Assembly: GCF_002077175.1 (NCBI RefSeq)
Contig: NZ_CP014943.1
Coordinates: 1,860,001 to 1,924,000 of the forward strand
Direction: 5' to 3'
DNA from: Colwellia sp. PAMC 21821
GTDB lineage: Bacteria > Pseudomonadota > Gammaproteobacteria > Enterobacterales > Alteromonadaceae
DNA: 64,000 nt
Made by a program: the position numbers and the translations under genes. The notes under the pieces were generated by a model, which saw only the letters and a list, made by a program, of their open reading frames with translations, was not told the DNA's origin and did not search any database. Positions 48,233 to 59,727 of the stretch are shown here, in pieces; within the stretch, counting starts at the first letter, position 1; the number at the start of each line of letters is the position of its first letter.

Positions 48233-48661
48233 ATGGATATTTTTGCCGCGTTAAGCAGTGATCATGAAAAACAACGATTATTAATGAAACTGTTAGTTGA
48301 CACTTCTGGCGATTCAGCAAGTCGTCGAGATTTCTTTATCGATTTAAAATTTCAGCTGAAACAACATTCGATTGCCGAAGAGCGTCATTTTTACATGCCT
48401 TTAATGAGACTTGATGCAACTATAGAGCTTGCAAGACATGCAATTGCTGAACATCACGACATTGACGAATTTATTGCCAAGTTAGAAGAAACAGATATGG
48501 ACTCGCCTGTTTGGTTAAAAACAATGAAAGCATTACAGCATAAAGTACTGCATCATTTGGCAGAAGAAGAAAGAGAATTTTTTCAGCTCGCTGGGAAAAA
48601 ATTGACTGCTACACAAAAAACAGAATTAGCAACACAATACCAAGCAGAGATGGCCCGTTGA
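48233..48661 (+). CDS. Hemerythrin-like HHE-domain protein
   Basis: 142 residues, four-helix type. Candidate metal ligands are His11 (LSSDHEKQRLL), HSIAEERHFY, HAIAEHHDIDEF and KVLHHLAEEEREFF. This HHE-type arrangement binds a di-iron centre or iron and is found in proteins for oxygen, nitric oxide or redox sensing and protection. A AAAGAGGT ribosome-binding site precedes the ATG. It stands first in a series of stress and envelope genes on this strand. Confidence 0.9.
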   Translation: MDIFAALSSDHEKQRLLMKLLVDTSGDSASRRDFFIDLKFQLKQHSIAEERHFYMPLMRLDATIELARHAIAEHHDIDEFIAKLEETDMDSPVWLKTMKALQHKVLHHLAEEEREFFQLAGKKLTATQKTELATQYQAEMAR

Positions 48662-48771
48662 TTAAAAAATTTAAAGGAATTACGTCTTGTCTACCTATTA
48701 AAGAGCAACAAGGCAAAAGTGGCATAGCAAATTTAATACAGGTTTTTTCTAATAACCTAAATCTGAAAACT

Positions 48772-49671
48772 ATGCTGACTCGGTCAAAAAAACTACTGAT
48801 ATCAAGTGCTTTTATTGTCAGTTTTAACATCAGTGCAGAGCCTGAAAATACAAGTTCAGTCCTTACGTCGATATTCGACCAACGGTCAGACTCTGTTAGT
48901 CAGGCCATGTCTAACCCCTTTGCTTTCTCTCAACATAGATTAAACTATATATTACCATTTACCTATGTAAGTGATCCTAATACGCTCAGTGCCAGCGGAT
49001 TAAATACTGAAAACGTTGATCACCTTGAAGCTAAATACCAAATTAGCGTTAAATTACCGATATACCAAAAAGATAACAGTACGTCGGGCTTATATTTCGG
49101 TTTTACCGCTGTTTCATACTGGCAAGTATACAATAGTGAAGCATCGAAACCGTTTAGAGAGACCAACTACGAACCTGAGTTATTCTATTCTTGGAGAAAT
49201 GAACTTACCTTAGCTGGTTTTAAATTCAATCAAATACGTGTTGGCATGAGTCATCAGTCGAATGGACAAAGTGATTTGCGCTCGCGAAGTTGGAATAGAC
49301 TATTTGCATCCGCTATGTTTAGCGATAGAGATTCGTTTTACCACATTAAAGCTTGGTACCGAATTAAAGAAGATGAAAAAACTGATCCCTTTGATTCAAC
49401 GGGTGACGATAACCCAGATATCACCACATTTATGGGCCATACTGAATTTGGTTATGGTACAAAACTTGGCGAATTCAATGTCATGGCACTAGTCAGAAAT
49501 AACCTAAAAACCAGTGATAACAAAGGTAGCGTTGAGTTAAATCTTTCTTACCCAGTCAGTGCAAGATATGACATTTTACTGCAATACTTTAATGGCTACG
49601 GTGATTCCTTAGTAGATTATAACCGTCATCAGCAACGTATCGGTTTTGGCATTCAATTAAAATTTATCTAA
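48772..49671 (+). CDS. pldA: Outer-membrane phospholipase A1
   Basis: 299 residues from the ATG at 48772, which gives a signal peptide (KLLISSAFIVSFNISA). The open frame upstream, to a TTG overlapping the hemerythrin gene, lacks signal character and is not used. The active site reads MSHQSNGQSDLRSRSWNRLF with His161, Ser163 and Asn175, matching E. coli PldA His142/Ser144/Asn156 (mature numbering). DDNPDITTFMGH and the barrel end NGYGDSLVDYNRHQQRIGFG are also conserved. It hydrolyses phospholipids that leak to the outer leaflet. The E. coli enzyme is dormant until dimerised by membrane damage. Confidence 0.93.
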   Translation: MLTRSKKLLISSAFIVSFNISAEPENTSSVLTSIFDQRSDSVSQAMSNPFAFSQHRLNYILPFTYVSDPNTLSASGLNTENVDHLEAKYQISVKLPIYQKDNSTSGLYFGFTAVSYWQVYNSEASKPFRETNYEPELFYSWRNELTLAGFKFNQIRVGMSHQSNGQSDLRSRSWNRLFASAMFSDRDSFYHIKAWYRIKEDEKTDPFDSTGDDNPDITTFMGHTEFGYGTKLGEFNVMALVRNNLKTSDNKGSVELNLSYPVSARYDILLQYFNGYGDSLVDYNRHQQRIGFGIQLKFI

Positions 49672-49729
49672 TGAAAACGAGTTGATTAACTAACTCAACT
49701 CAATAAACAATCGAAAATAGGAGTAGTCC

Positions 49730-51343
49730 ATGTTTATCGTTAAATATTATCTTGGCGCAGCCATGTTATCTTTTGCGGCAATATTACTCAGTAACGATAT
49801 ATATTTTAACGTCATTTTTGCTTGGATTGGATTATCTTTATCCTTAGTAAGCCTAGCTTATATTTTCGATTTACCTTGGATTTTTAGAAAAAAAACTAAT
49901 GGCACTATTCCTTTTTATATCCGATGGATTTTTATTCCTTTTCTATTGGGAACTCAACTTTACAACGCTTGGGCCCGAAAACATGACAAGGTTCCTGCTA
50001 TTCAAAAAATTGAGCAAAACCTGTTTTTAGCGTGCCGGTTATTTCCGTCAGACATAGATTACTTAAGAACAGTAGGCGTATCGGCTATATTAGACGTAAC
50101 AGCTGAATTTGATGGCCTTGATTGGACTGCTGAAAATGAAGAACTAGATTATTTTAATTTACCGGTTTTAGATCATAAAAGCCCAAAGTCTCACGATCTA
50201 CTCAAAGCCATTAATTGGATCGAAAATCATATTTCAAAATCTAATGCAGTGGTTATTCATTGTGCTTTAGGTCGAGGCAGATCGGTGTTGGTTATGGCAG
50301 CTTATTTGTTGAGTAAAAATAAATCACTCACCGTTGCCCAAGCATTAGAAAAAATACAGGGCATACGCTCTACCGCTGGGTTAAATAAAGCCCAATTGCG
50401 ATCGCTTGTACAATTTAAAAAAGACGATTTATTTAACTTACAGCAACCGATATGGATCATTGCTAATCCGGTCTCTGGCGGAGGGAAATGGCCCGAGCAT
50501 AAAGCAGAAGTTATTGAACGCTTATCACCCTATTTTGTTATACATATTTTAGAGACTTCAAAAGAAGTTTCCGCAGCTGATTTAACGCAGAAAGCCATAA
50601 AAAATAACGCTAAAACCATTATCGCCTGTGGTGGTGATGGTACATTGACTGAAGTGGCAGGTGAACTAGTACAAACTGAAATAATTATGGGGATTTTACC
50701 TATGGGTACAGCTAATGCGCTGGCACATGTACTTTTTGGTTTCAGTACCAAATTAATACCTCTTAGCATAGCTTGTGATGCAATTATTGAGGGAAAAGCT
50801 ACAAAAATTGATAGTGCGAAGTGCAACGATAACTTAATGCTACTGCTAGCGGGGTTAGGTTTTGAAAACAAAATGATCACCAGTGCAGACAGAGCACAGA
50901 AAGATGTCGGTGGTCAATTCGCCTACCTACAAGCATTGTGGCAAGCGATTAATAAAAATGAAATATTAACGTTAGAAATTCAAATTGATGATTTGCCGGT
51001 TAAAACTATTGAAACAACGAGTCTAGTTATTGCAAATGCCGCTCCTTTTACCACTATATTAGCGCAAGGTGGAGGTGAGCCAAATATTAAAGATGGCTTA
51101 CTCGATGTTACTTGGATACCGCCTCAACCGGATATGACCGATAGTGTGCTTAGCTTGGCAGAATTAGCCATTTCAGGTCTATCTGAAGAAGCTAGCCCGA
51201 TGCAGAGTGAACACATACGCGCTAAGAAAATAGCCATAAATGCTAAGCATGAACTTGAGTATGTTATCGATGGTGAAGTTTTCTCTGCAAGTAGTTTACA
51301 CATTGAAATTATGCCGAAGTCATTAAATATTCTCAGCAACTAA
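49730..51343 (+). CDS. Fusion of dual-specificity phosphatase and diacylglycerol/lipid kinase domains
   Basis: 537 residues. Two or three membrane segments (residues 5-75) are followed by a DSP-type phosphatase with VVIHCALGRGRSVLVMAAYL, where Cys178-x5-Arg184 is the catalytic P-loop. At about 240 begins a DAGK/YegS-type kinase: IANPVSGGGKWPEHK, CGGDGTLTEVAGE, GILPMGTANALAHVLF, and the C-terminal half with NAAPFTTILAQGG and DGLLDVTW. The kinase should phosphorylate a diacylglycerol or sphingoid-like lipid at the membrane; the phosphatase substrate is unknown. A GGAGTAG ribosome-binding site precedes the ATG. It follows pldA by 58 bp, suggesting a joint role in phospholipid turnover. Confidence 0.9.
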   Translation: MFIVKYYLGAAMLSFAAILLSNDIYFNVIFAWIGLSLSLVSLAYIFDLPWIFRKKTNGTIPFYIRWIFIPFLLGTQLYNAWARKHDKVPAIQKIEQNLFLACRLFPSDIDYLRTVGVSAILDVTAEFDGLDWTAENEELDYFNLPVLDHKSPKSHDLLKAINWIENHISKSNAVVIHCALGRGRSVLVMAAYLLSKNKSLTVAQALEKIQGIRSTAGLNKAQLRSLVQFKKDDLFNLQQPIWIIANPVSGGGKWPEHKAEVIERLSPYFVIHILETSKEVSAADLTQKAIKNNAKTIIACGGDGTLTEVAGELVQTEIIMGILPMGTANALAHVLFGFSTKLIPLSIACDAIIEGKATKIDSAKCNDNLMLLLAGLGFENKMITSADRAQKDVGGQFAYLQALWQAINKNEILTLEIQIDDLPVKTIETTSLVIANAAPFTTILAQGGGEPNIKDGLLDVTWIPPQPDMTDSVLSLAELAISGLSEEASPMQSEHIRAKKIAINAKHELEYVIDGEVFSASSLHIEIMPKSLNILSN

Positions 51344-51701
51344 CGTACCCGTAACATCATGCTTCTGATTTGCGTTTAAATTTACTTCGGACAAAGACAA
51401 TATTGCAGTCATGACATATGACTCTGTAATATTTACATGCTTCAGTAACAAGTACTGCCACAAAAAAATACAAGCAATTGTTTTAAAACGGCTTTATTGG
51501 TGGCACAACTCTTGATTGTAGTTTTGTACTAGTTTAACAATTACATCACATTAAAACAGGTAACCAATGAATAATATCATGATACCAATTGAATCAGACG
51601 ATGATGACATTCAATAAGATGTTATTAGTATGCATAAATTACTTAAGGCCAATTGAAGTAACTACAGCTAAAAACGTAAACCAAGATATATAAGGATAAA
51701 A
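51344..51701. other. Gene-free gap with one repeat end
   Basis: 358 bp. A single ATACCAATTGAATCA sequence near 51580 resembles one end of the MITE family at 11647 and 16829. No second end or gene was seen. Confidence 0.35.
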
Positions 51702-52673
51702 GTGAAGTTAATAGAATTAGATAAATTTTGGCCACTAATTAATGAAAAACTGCAAACCTGGTTTGAAGCAGGGATTCAACATCTTCCTAATATAGTTGTG
51801 GCCATTTTCATCGCGATTGTATTTTCTATTCTCGCGAGAATTGTCGGAAAAGTTACGCAAAGAGTATTACGTAAAGCTCTAGATTCTAAGCAAATAGCTG
51901 ATTTGCTGTCATCGATTATAAAAGTTTTAGTGTTACTCTCAGGTATATTCGTCGCATTAGATTTTCTCGGTTTACAAGGCACAGTAACTTCACTATTAGC
52001 CGGTGCCGGTATTATAGGTCTCGCCATAGGCTTTGCATTCCAAGACATGACCGAAAATCTGATTGCAGGCATTGCCATGGGCATCAGAAAACCATTTCAA
52101 ATAGGTGATATTGTTAAAGCAGAAGATATTTTTGGTACCGTAAAAACCATTAATTTACGTAATACGCTAGTAGAGACATTTTTCGGTCAATTAGAAGTTA
52201 TTCCTAACAAAATACTCTTTAGGAATGTATTAACCAATTACACAATTAATGGCATCAGACGGTTAGAAATTCCGGTAGGTATCTCTTATGCGGATGATCC
52301 TGAGGTAGCCGCTGAAGTTATTGTAGCAGCGCTTAACCAATGCGACTTTATTATCAAACAAGAAGAAACTGCCGTTTTCGCTGAAAGTTTTGCAGAGAGT
52401 AGTATCAATTTACTAGTTTGGTTTTGGATAGAATATCCTGGAGAAACAGGGTTTATGAAAGCTAGGCATGAAGCGATAGTAAAAATTAAATCATCTTTAG
52501 AGCAGGCTGACATATTAATACCATTTCCGATTAGAACGTTGGACTTTGGTGCTAAAGGTGGTGAGAAACTAAATACTATGCTGAGCCAAAAAGATGTTCA
52601 AAAGAGCAGTGCAAAAACTGCTGATGATAACAGCGGTGAAAGTTCAACTGATAACAATAGTAAAAGTGCTTAA
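51702..52673 (+). CDS. MscS-family mechanosensitive channel
   Basis: 323 residues from a GTG start with AAGGA six bases upstream. Three membrane helices lie in the first 125 residues. The pore helix reads TVTSLLAGAGIIGLAIGFAF, then QDMTENLIAGIAMGIRKPF, the MscS hallmark. The cytoplasmic beta domain (GDIVKAEDIFGTVKTINLRN, VIPNKILFRNVLTNYT) and vestibule follow. The tail is Ser/Asp/Lys-rich. It releases solutes on hypo-osmotic shock. It lies 86 bp upstream of the entericidin-like gene. Confidence 0.93.
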   Translation: MKLIELDKFWPLINEKLQTWFEAGIQHLPNIVVAIFIAIVFSILARIVGKVTQRVLRKALDSKQIADLLSSIIKVLVLLSGIFVALDFLGLQGTVTSLLAGAGIIGLAIGFAFQDMTENLIAGIAMGIRKPFQIGDIVKAEDIFGTVKTINLRNTLVETFFGQLEVIPNKILFRNVLTNYTINGIRRLEIPVGISYADDPEVAAEVIVAALNQCDFIIKQEETAVFAESFAESSINLLVWFWIEYPGETGFMKARHEAIVKIKSSLEQADILIPFPIRTLDFGAKGGEKLNTMLSQKDVQKSSAKTADDNSGESSTDNNSKSA

Positions 52674-52759
52674 TTGCGCCATACTCTACTAAAGATAAAA
52701 GAACGCTACTATAATATTTTTTAATCACGACAAGTTAACAACCCAAAAAGGAACGCAAA

Positions 52760-52909
52760 ATGAAAGCTAAAACATACTATGCAAACATAAAATCAATATT
52801 AACTGTATTGTTACTCAGCACCGCTTTAGGTGCCTGTGCCACGATTGAAGGCGCTGGAGAAGATATCGAAAGTGCAGGTGATGCCGTACAGGATGCTGCT
52901 GATGGCTAA
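52760..52909 (+). CDS. Entericidin EcnA/B-like small lipoprotein
   Basis: 49 residues. A signal sequence (KSILTVLLLSTALGAC) has a clear lipobox LGAC with Cys26. The mature part, ATIEGAGEDIESAGDAVQDA, is the family hallmark of entericidins, small amphipathic membrane lipoproteins linked to stationary-phase stress and lysis in E. coli. AAAAAGGAACGC precedes the ATG at good spacing. A terminator (52945-52970) follows. It sits between the MscS channel and katG. Confidence 0.92.
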   Translation: MKAKTYYANIKSILTVLLLSTALGACATIEGAGEDIESAGDAVQDAADG

Positions 52910-52944
52910 AGCTAGACTCAACAAAACTACTTAACTGAAATTAC

Positions 52945-52970
52945 AGCGCCAATTAATCACTGGCGCTTTT
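52945..52970 (+). terminator. Rho-independent terminator of the mscS/entericidin transcript
   Basis: AGCGCCA-ATTAATCAC-TGGCGCT is followed by TTTAGTTT, 35 bp after the entericidin stop. Confidence 0.85.
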
Positions 52971-53096
52971 AGTTTACTAGTTTCCAATTTAGCTGAAACT
53001 TTGACTATCAATGTAGGTCTACTCGATTAGGTCTTTCAACAGTTACTTTTATATCAACCTGCTCGCGTTAAGTAACTGTATCGCACTTTACTATAA

Positions 53097-55307
<2,211 letters not shown>

Positions 55308-55334
55308 TTTTTTACTAGCATTGAAGTCTAATAA

Positions 55335-55369
55335 CCTTTGCGTCGCCGTAACATCGACGCAGGGGTTTT
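55335..55369 (+). terminator. Rho-independent terminator of katG
   Basis: TGCGTCG (55339-55345) pairs with CGACGCA (55355-55361), extended by CC/GG, and is followed by TTTT. It begins about 30 bp after the katG stop. A solitary ATACCAATATCAC repeat-like end follows immediately. Confidence 0.8.
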
Positions 55370-55533
55370 ATACCAATATCACTAATAATCAAATCATTTA
55401 TTCAGATATGAAAACACTCTTTCCTTTGACATACCCTCTATATAAAAACCATTAATCCATTGATCTTTAATGCACAATTACCGAACCTCACTATCTAAAG
55501 TTAACTAAAACTAACTAAAATGTATCTTAAACA

Positions 55534-56850
55534 CTAAACCAATTTAGTATTGTGGGTAATTTTATTTATTCGGCGCAATAACTCAGTGTTATCTTCATCG
55601 CTCAATGATTGTTTAGCTTGTTGTTGCTCAATCATTCTTGTCTGCGCTTGCACAAAACTATGATGTTCTGCTGTTTTAGCTTGAGTTTCGAGAACATGTA
55701 AGGAATCTAGCATCTGGATAGTAACCGCGAGGTTCGTTTCACACTCCTGCCTTATTTGGTCAAAGGCCGCATCTGCTATATCAGTAAAAGTTAACGATTT
55801 ACATACCAATCGCGGTACGCCATCAATAAAAATATTGGTATAAGGAAATGTTTTACCCGCTAAACTACACAACACTGAGCTGAGTTTGTCGATGCAGGTT
55901 ATTGCGGTATATGGGTCATTAATACCTGGTGACAATGCTCTTAAGGCAATTTCTACTAATTGGTGTACCGCAAATTCAGGATCTTGCACCGGTGTTCTGC
56001 AGGCTCCAAAAACAATATGCTTGATAATGCTTTCACTTATATCTTGTTTAACCTTATCACTGCCATAAACCGTGGCAATAGTTGAATTTTTAACAACAAA
56101 ATCACCTGCTGAATAATGCAGCTGAATAGTACAGTGCGATTTCGAAGCTAAAGTAAGTAAACTTTCTTTATCGATAAGTTGTAGGTAACCACTTGAAGGT
56201 GCCGAAACTTCAAGCTGTTGCGTGCCTCTATTTTTCTCAAATGCTAAAACACCTTCACGGGTTAAATTTTCATTCGAAATTTCTGGAAATAATTTCCCTA
56301 TAATTTCTTGTAATTCACAATACACACCATCAATAACCACATCTGCCTGAATAGATTGGGCAACATGATGAATAAAGTAAATCAGGATCCAAACACTAAA
56401 ACAGGTCATAGCAATAGCAACAGCTAGTGTTATTCCGGGTTGAAAGGCATAAGGCGCTTTAAAGCTGATGGCACAAAATATAGCGATACAAAAGAGAAAA
56501 GTGGCAATAAAGCTACCCAGGACAAACTGCGTGCCTTTGTCCATCATAAAGTTGCGCATTAAGCGCGGCCCAAATTGTGAAGAAGCTAGCGTTAATGAAA
56601 CTATGGTGATTGAAAAGGCAATGCTGGTTACCGTGATCATAGCGCCCGCTATAGTCCCTAATAATGAGCGAACGGCCGTTACATCTGTAGTATATAAGAA
56701 CGATAAAGCCCCCTGTTTATCCTGCATGTGAGTTACGTCTATGTATATGGTGCCAGCAGCTAATAATAGAGAGAAAATCATCATTAAACTTGGTATAAAC
56801 CAAAAGCTGGATTGAATTTTTTCAAACAAAGGGGCTAATTTAATATTCAT
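55534..56850 (-). CDS. DUF2254 membrane protein
   Basis: 438 residues from ATG 56850, preceded by AGGT; the TTG start at 56889 is less likely. Four membrane segments occur in the first 180 residues (IPSLMMIFSLLLAAGTIYID, SLLGTIAGAMITVTSIAFSI, FVLGSFIATFLFCIAIFCAI, ITLAVAIAMTCFSVWILIYF). SQFGPRLMRNFMMDKGTQFV is the conserved DUF2254 block, and the cytoplasmic part has FGACRTPVQDPEFAVHQLVE and ALRALSPGINDPYTAI. The function is unknown; the family is common in stress-related contexts. It converges with katG. Confidence 0.85.
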   Translation of the reverse strand: MNIKLAPLFEKIQSSFWFIPSLMMIFSLLLAAGTIYIDVTHMQDKQGALSFLYTTDVTAVRSLLGTIAGAMITVTSIAFSITIVSLTLASSQFGPRLMRNFMMDKGTQFVLGSFIATFLFCIAIFCAISFKAPYAFQPGITLAVAIAMTCFSVWILIYFIHHVAQSIQADVVIDGVYCELQEIIGKLFPEISNENLTREGVLAFEKNRGTQQLEVSAPSSGYLQLIDKESLLTLASKSHCTIQLHYSAGDFVVKNSTIATVYGSDKVKQDISESIIKHIVFGACRTPVQDPEFAVHQLVEIALRALSPGINDPYTAITCIDKLSSVLCSLAGKTFPYTNIFIDGVPRLVCKSLTFTDIADAAFDQIRQECETNLAVTIQMLDSLHVLETQAKTAEHHSFVQAQTRMIEQQQAKQSLSDEDNTELLRRINKITHNTKLV

Positions 56851-57418
56851 ATTTAATACCTGTTTCCATGGTGAATAGTTATCAGCCAAAATCGTTTTAC
56901 TACCATACGTTGACCACTATTTTTTTGTTATTGAGAATATACCCAGTTTAGCCCGACCGATAAACATTTAATAATAAAAACATATTTTACAAAATGTTTT
57001 AACTTGCCTAGATTTTAATACTAAAAAATTTATTATCTCATACTGCTCTCTACATCAGTTTATCCAAGCGAACGTCTATCTTCTCTTCAAGTGTAAGTAT
57101 TAGCATGATAAAACAATACGCCTACTTATTCTCTGGAGGGTAATGCATTTCACAAAGCAATAGTTCAGCTCATATGTAACACATGCATTATATTAAAAAA
57201 AATGAATGTTAATTTTGAATCAAACATTCATTGGTTACATTCATTAATTTCAATTACGACGAGTCATTTATTTCACATTTAAATTAAATCCTATTAAAAC
57301 AACAAGTTAAATTCTGGCACGACCATTGCTATATCATCGTTAGTGTTAATACGTGACTGGGTAATCTTTAGCATAAGAACACTACCTGGGAAAACATACA
57401 AATTTAGGTAATTTATAT
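56851..57418. other. Divergent gene-free gap between DUF2254 and the subtilisin
   Basis: 568 bp, strongly AT-rich, serving two divergent promoters. A run of ATTCATT-like words occurs around 57200-57250 (AATGAATGTTAATTTTGAAT, CATTCATTGG, CATTCATT). No gene or terminator was recognised. Confidence 0.4.
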
Positions 57419-59503
57419 ATGATAAAGAGATTTAACAAAAAGCATGCAATATTGTTGACGAGCTTGTTGAGCATATCAACATTGCCATTTGCAGCACATA
57501 GTGCTGGAAGTCTATTAGCTGGTATTTTAGACCCTGTAGTTGAAGTACTAGCGCCAGTTATCGAGCGTAATAACGAAGTTATCATTCAAGGTGATAATGT
57601 ATTAGGCCTTAAAAAAATTATTGGTGACGTAGGTGGGCTTATAACGCATGAATTATCATTAATAAACGGGATTGCTGTAAAAGTTAGTGATACAGAGTTA
57701 GCCGCCTTAAATTTACTTAATGGCGTAATTACTATAACTAAAAACGAAGCTGTTTTTAGCGCCAGTGCGCTTGATAACTGTAAAGTTTACGGTAGTCATG
57801 TAGTTGAAATGTCGGCGAATAAAATTCGTTGGAATATCTATAATGCTAAAGAACAACAAGTAAACTTTAACCAAATGACCTTCAATTGGCCATTAGCATT
57901 AGGCAATATACGCACCGTTAAAATCAACGGCACCGCTGTATTTGCTAATGTTACTGCAGAGCAAAATGGTGAATTAGTGCTTGATGCAGCAGATATCCCT
58001 GCCACTGCGTTTTTAGGTTCTTATGAAGATGCTACCGTTGAATTGGCATTTACCAATAATGGTACTGATAGTTACAAACAAAACGACTTCTCTATGGGTG
58101 TAGGTTTTGCTGAAAATTGTGACCGTAAACTTGTAAAAGGCTACGAAACACAAAGCATTGATGGTGATAGTAACACTTATTACGTAAATTCTATCGGCGC
58201 CGATGCTTTGCACAATCAGGGCATTACCGGTAAAAATGTTACTGTAGCGGTAATCGACAGTGGACTTTGGGCTGCCAACAGTGCATTAAGCCGTAATACC
58301 TCTAATAAATCTCGAATCAAAGCAGCATACGACGCTATAAACGATACTGAAGTACAACCTAGTAAAATGACTGATGAAAATATTCACGGTACTCACGTTA
58401 CTGGCATAATTGCCAACAGTAAAAGAGCCGTTGAACATGGACAAACGAGTAGCCACTACCAAGGTGTAGCGCCTGACGCTAACTTAGTGGTTGTAAAAGC
58501 TATTTATGAAGACGGTCACAGTACATACGCTGACGCTATTCGTGGCTTACAGTACATTGCGGATAATCACAAAGCGTTAAATATTCGCGTAGTCAACCTG
58601 TCATTTGGCGCACAACCGCGTTCAAGCTACTGGGAAGATCCACTTAACCAAGCAGTAATGGCATTATGGGAAAAAGACATTGTTGTCGTTACATCGGTAG
58701 GTAATACCGGTCCAAGTGCAATGACGGTAGGCGTACCAGCTAATGTACCTTATGTTATTAGTGTAGGTGGAATCAGTGATAACAATACTTTAGACACTAG
58801 TGATGACAAAATGCTTTCATTTTCATCGCAAGGTCCAACGCATGACGCTTTTATCAAACCAGATTTAGTTGCGCCAGGTGGTCATATGTTTAGTTTAGGT
58901 AATTCAGAGATGTATACCGCCGCTAAATTTCCACAGTATTTAATGGCTAAAGATCGCTATATGATGTCAGGAACTTCACAATCTTCAGGTGTGGTAACAG
59001 GTATAGTTGCATTAATGCTGCAGAACAACCCAAACCTTAGTGCTAATGATGTTAAGTGTAGACTTATCACTAGTACTACTATGGCCCAATTGGAAGACGG
59101 TAAGCTTGCATATAGTCCATTTCAACAAGGTGCTGGTAGCGTTAATGCGGTAAAAGCGGTTGAGTCAACACAAACGGGTTGCGCTAATAACGGAATGAAC
59201 ATAACAGCTGATTTGAGTGGTGACCAACACTACATGGGAGCAGCTCGCGAAGACACTGATGGTAACTACTATATTGAAGGCTACGACTTTGAAGTTTGGG
59301 AAGAAGGCTTTATCTGGCGTGAAGGCTTTATCTGGCGTGAAGGTTTTATCTGGCGTGAAGGTTTTATCTGGCGTGAAGCGTTAAATACTGAAGGCTTCAT
59401 ATGGCGTGAAGGTACGACTTGGAGCGAAAATTTCGTTGAAAACGAAGGATTTATTTGGCGAGAAGCACAAATTGTTCAAGAAAGCTTTTCGATTCAAGAA
59501 TAA
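57419..59503 (+). CDS. Secreted S8 (subtilisin) peptidase with EGFIWR repeat tail
   Basis: 694 residues. The signal peptide ends near AAHSA (residue 28). A propeptide-like region of about 200 residues precedes the catalytic domain, with Asp280 (VAVIDSGLW), His323 (NIHGTHVTGI), oxyanion Asn429 (SVGNTGP) and Ser520 (MMSGTSQSSG). The domain ends near 585. The C-terminal tail holds six copies of EGFIWR at 629-634, 635-640, 641-646, 647-652, 658-663 and 676-681, with related TTWSENF between. The aromatic tail is unlike a normal PPC or P domain and might bind a surface, act in secretion or mark the protein for processing. The protease should act outside the cell. Confidence 0.92.
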   Translation: MIKRFNKKHAILLTSLLSISTLPFAAHSAGSLLAGILDPVVEVLAPVIERNNEVIIQGDNVLGLKKIIGDVGGLITHELSLINGIAVKVSDTELAALNLLNGVITITKNEAVFSASALDNCKVYGSHVVEMSANKIRWNIYNAKEQQVNFNQMTFNWPLALGNIRTVKINGTAVFANVTAEQNGELVLDAADIPATAFLGSYEDATVELAFTNNGTDSYKQNDFSMGVGFAENCDRKLVKGYETQSIDGDSNTYYVNSIGADALHNQGITGKNVTVAVIDSGLWAANSALSRNTSNKSRIKAAYDAINDTEVQPSKMTDENIHGTHVTGIIANSKRAVEHGQTSSHYQGVAPDANLVVVKAIYEDGHSTYADAIRGLQYIADNHKALNIRVVNLSFGAQPRSSYWEDPLNQAVMALWEKDIVVVTSVGNTGPSAMTVGVPANVPYVISVGGISDNNTLDTSDDKMLSFSSQGPTHDAFIKPDLVAPGGHMFSLGNSEMYTAAKFPQYLMAKDRYMMSGTSQSSGVVTGIVALMLQNNPNLSANDVKCRLITSTTMAQLEDGKLAYSPFQQGAGSVNAVKAVESTQTGCANNGMNITADLSGDQHYMGAAREDTDGNYYIEGYDFEVWEEGFIWREGFIWREGFIWREGFIWREALNTEGFIWREGTTWSENFVENEGFIWREAQIVQESFSIQE
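59303..59374 (+). repeat. Four tandem 18-bp units encoding EGFIWR
   Basis: GAAGGCTTTATCTGGCGT is repeated four times, differing only by C/T in the glycine codon (GGC or GGT). Two further diverged copies lie downstream. Near-identity at synonymous sites suggests recent duplication. Confidence 0.95.
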
Positions 59504-59524
59504 ATAATAACGTAAAAATATGAC

Positions 59525-59556
59525 CCCGCTTCACTTAAAGTTGTAGCGGGTTTTTT
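59525..59556 (+). terminator. Rho-independent terminator of the subtilisin gene
   Basis: CCCGCT (59525-59530) pairs with AGCGGG (59545-59550) and is followed by six T, 22 bp after the stop. Confidence 0.85.
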
Positions 59557-59727
59557 ATTTCAAGCGTGTATATCCTTGAAATGACTTTCCATACATTAAC
59601 TTCCCCCCTCGTAAATAGTTAATACTTACTACAAACTCATAGGTAATTCTCTAAGTAAGTCTAAAGTTTGGAGTTTTACACGCTTTGAGTTAGTCTATTT
59701 ACAGATTAAAATATATGTAATTAAAGT

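Noticed and set aside
48658..48771. Upstream extension of pldA to a TTG overlapping the hemerythrin gene
   Set aside because: The added residues lack signal-peptide character; the ATG at 48772 gives a normal signal sequence and family length.
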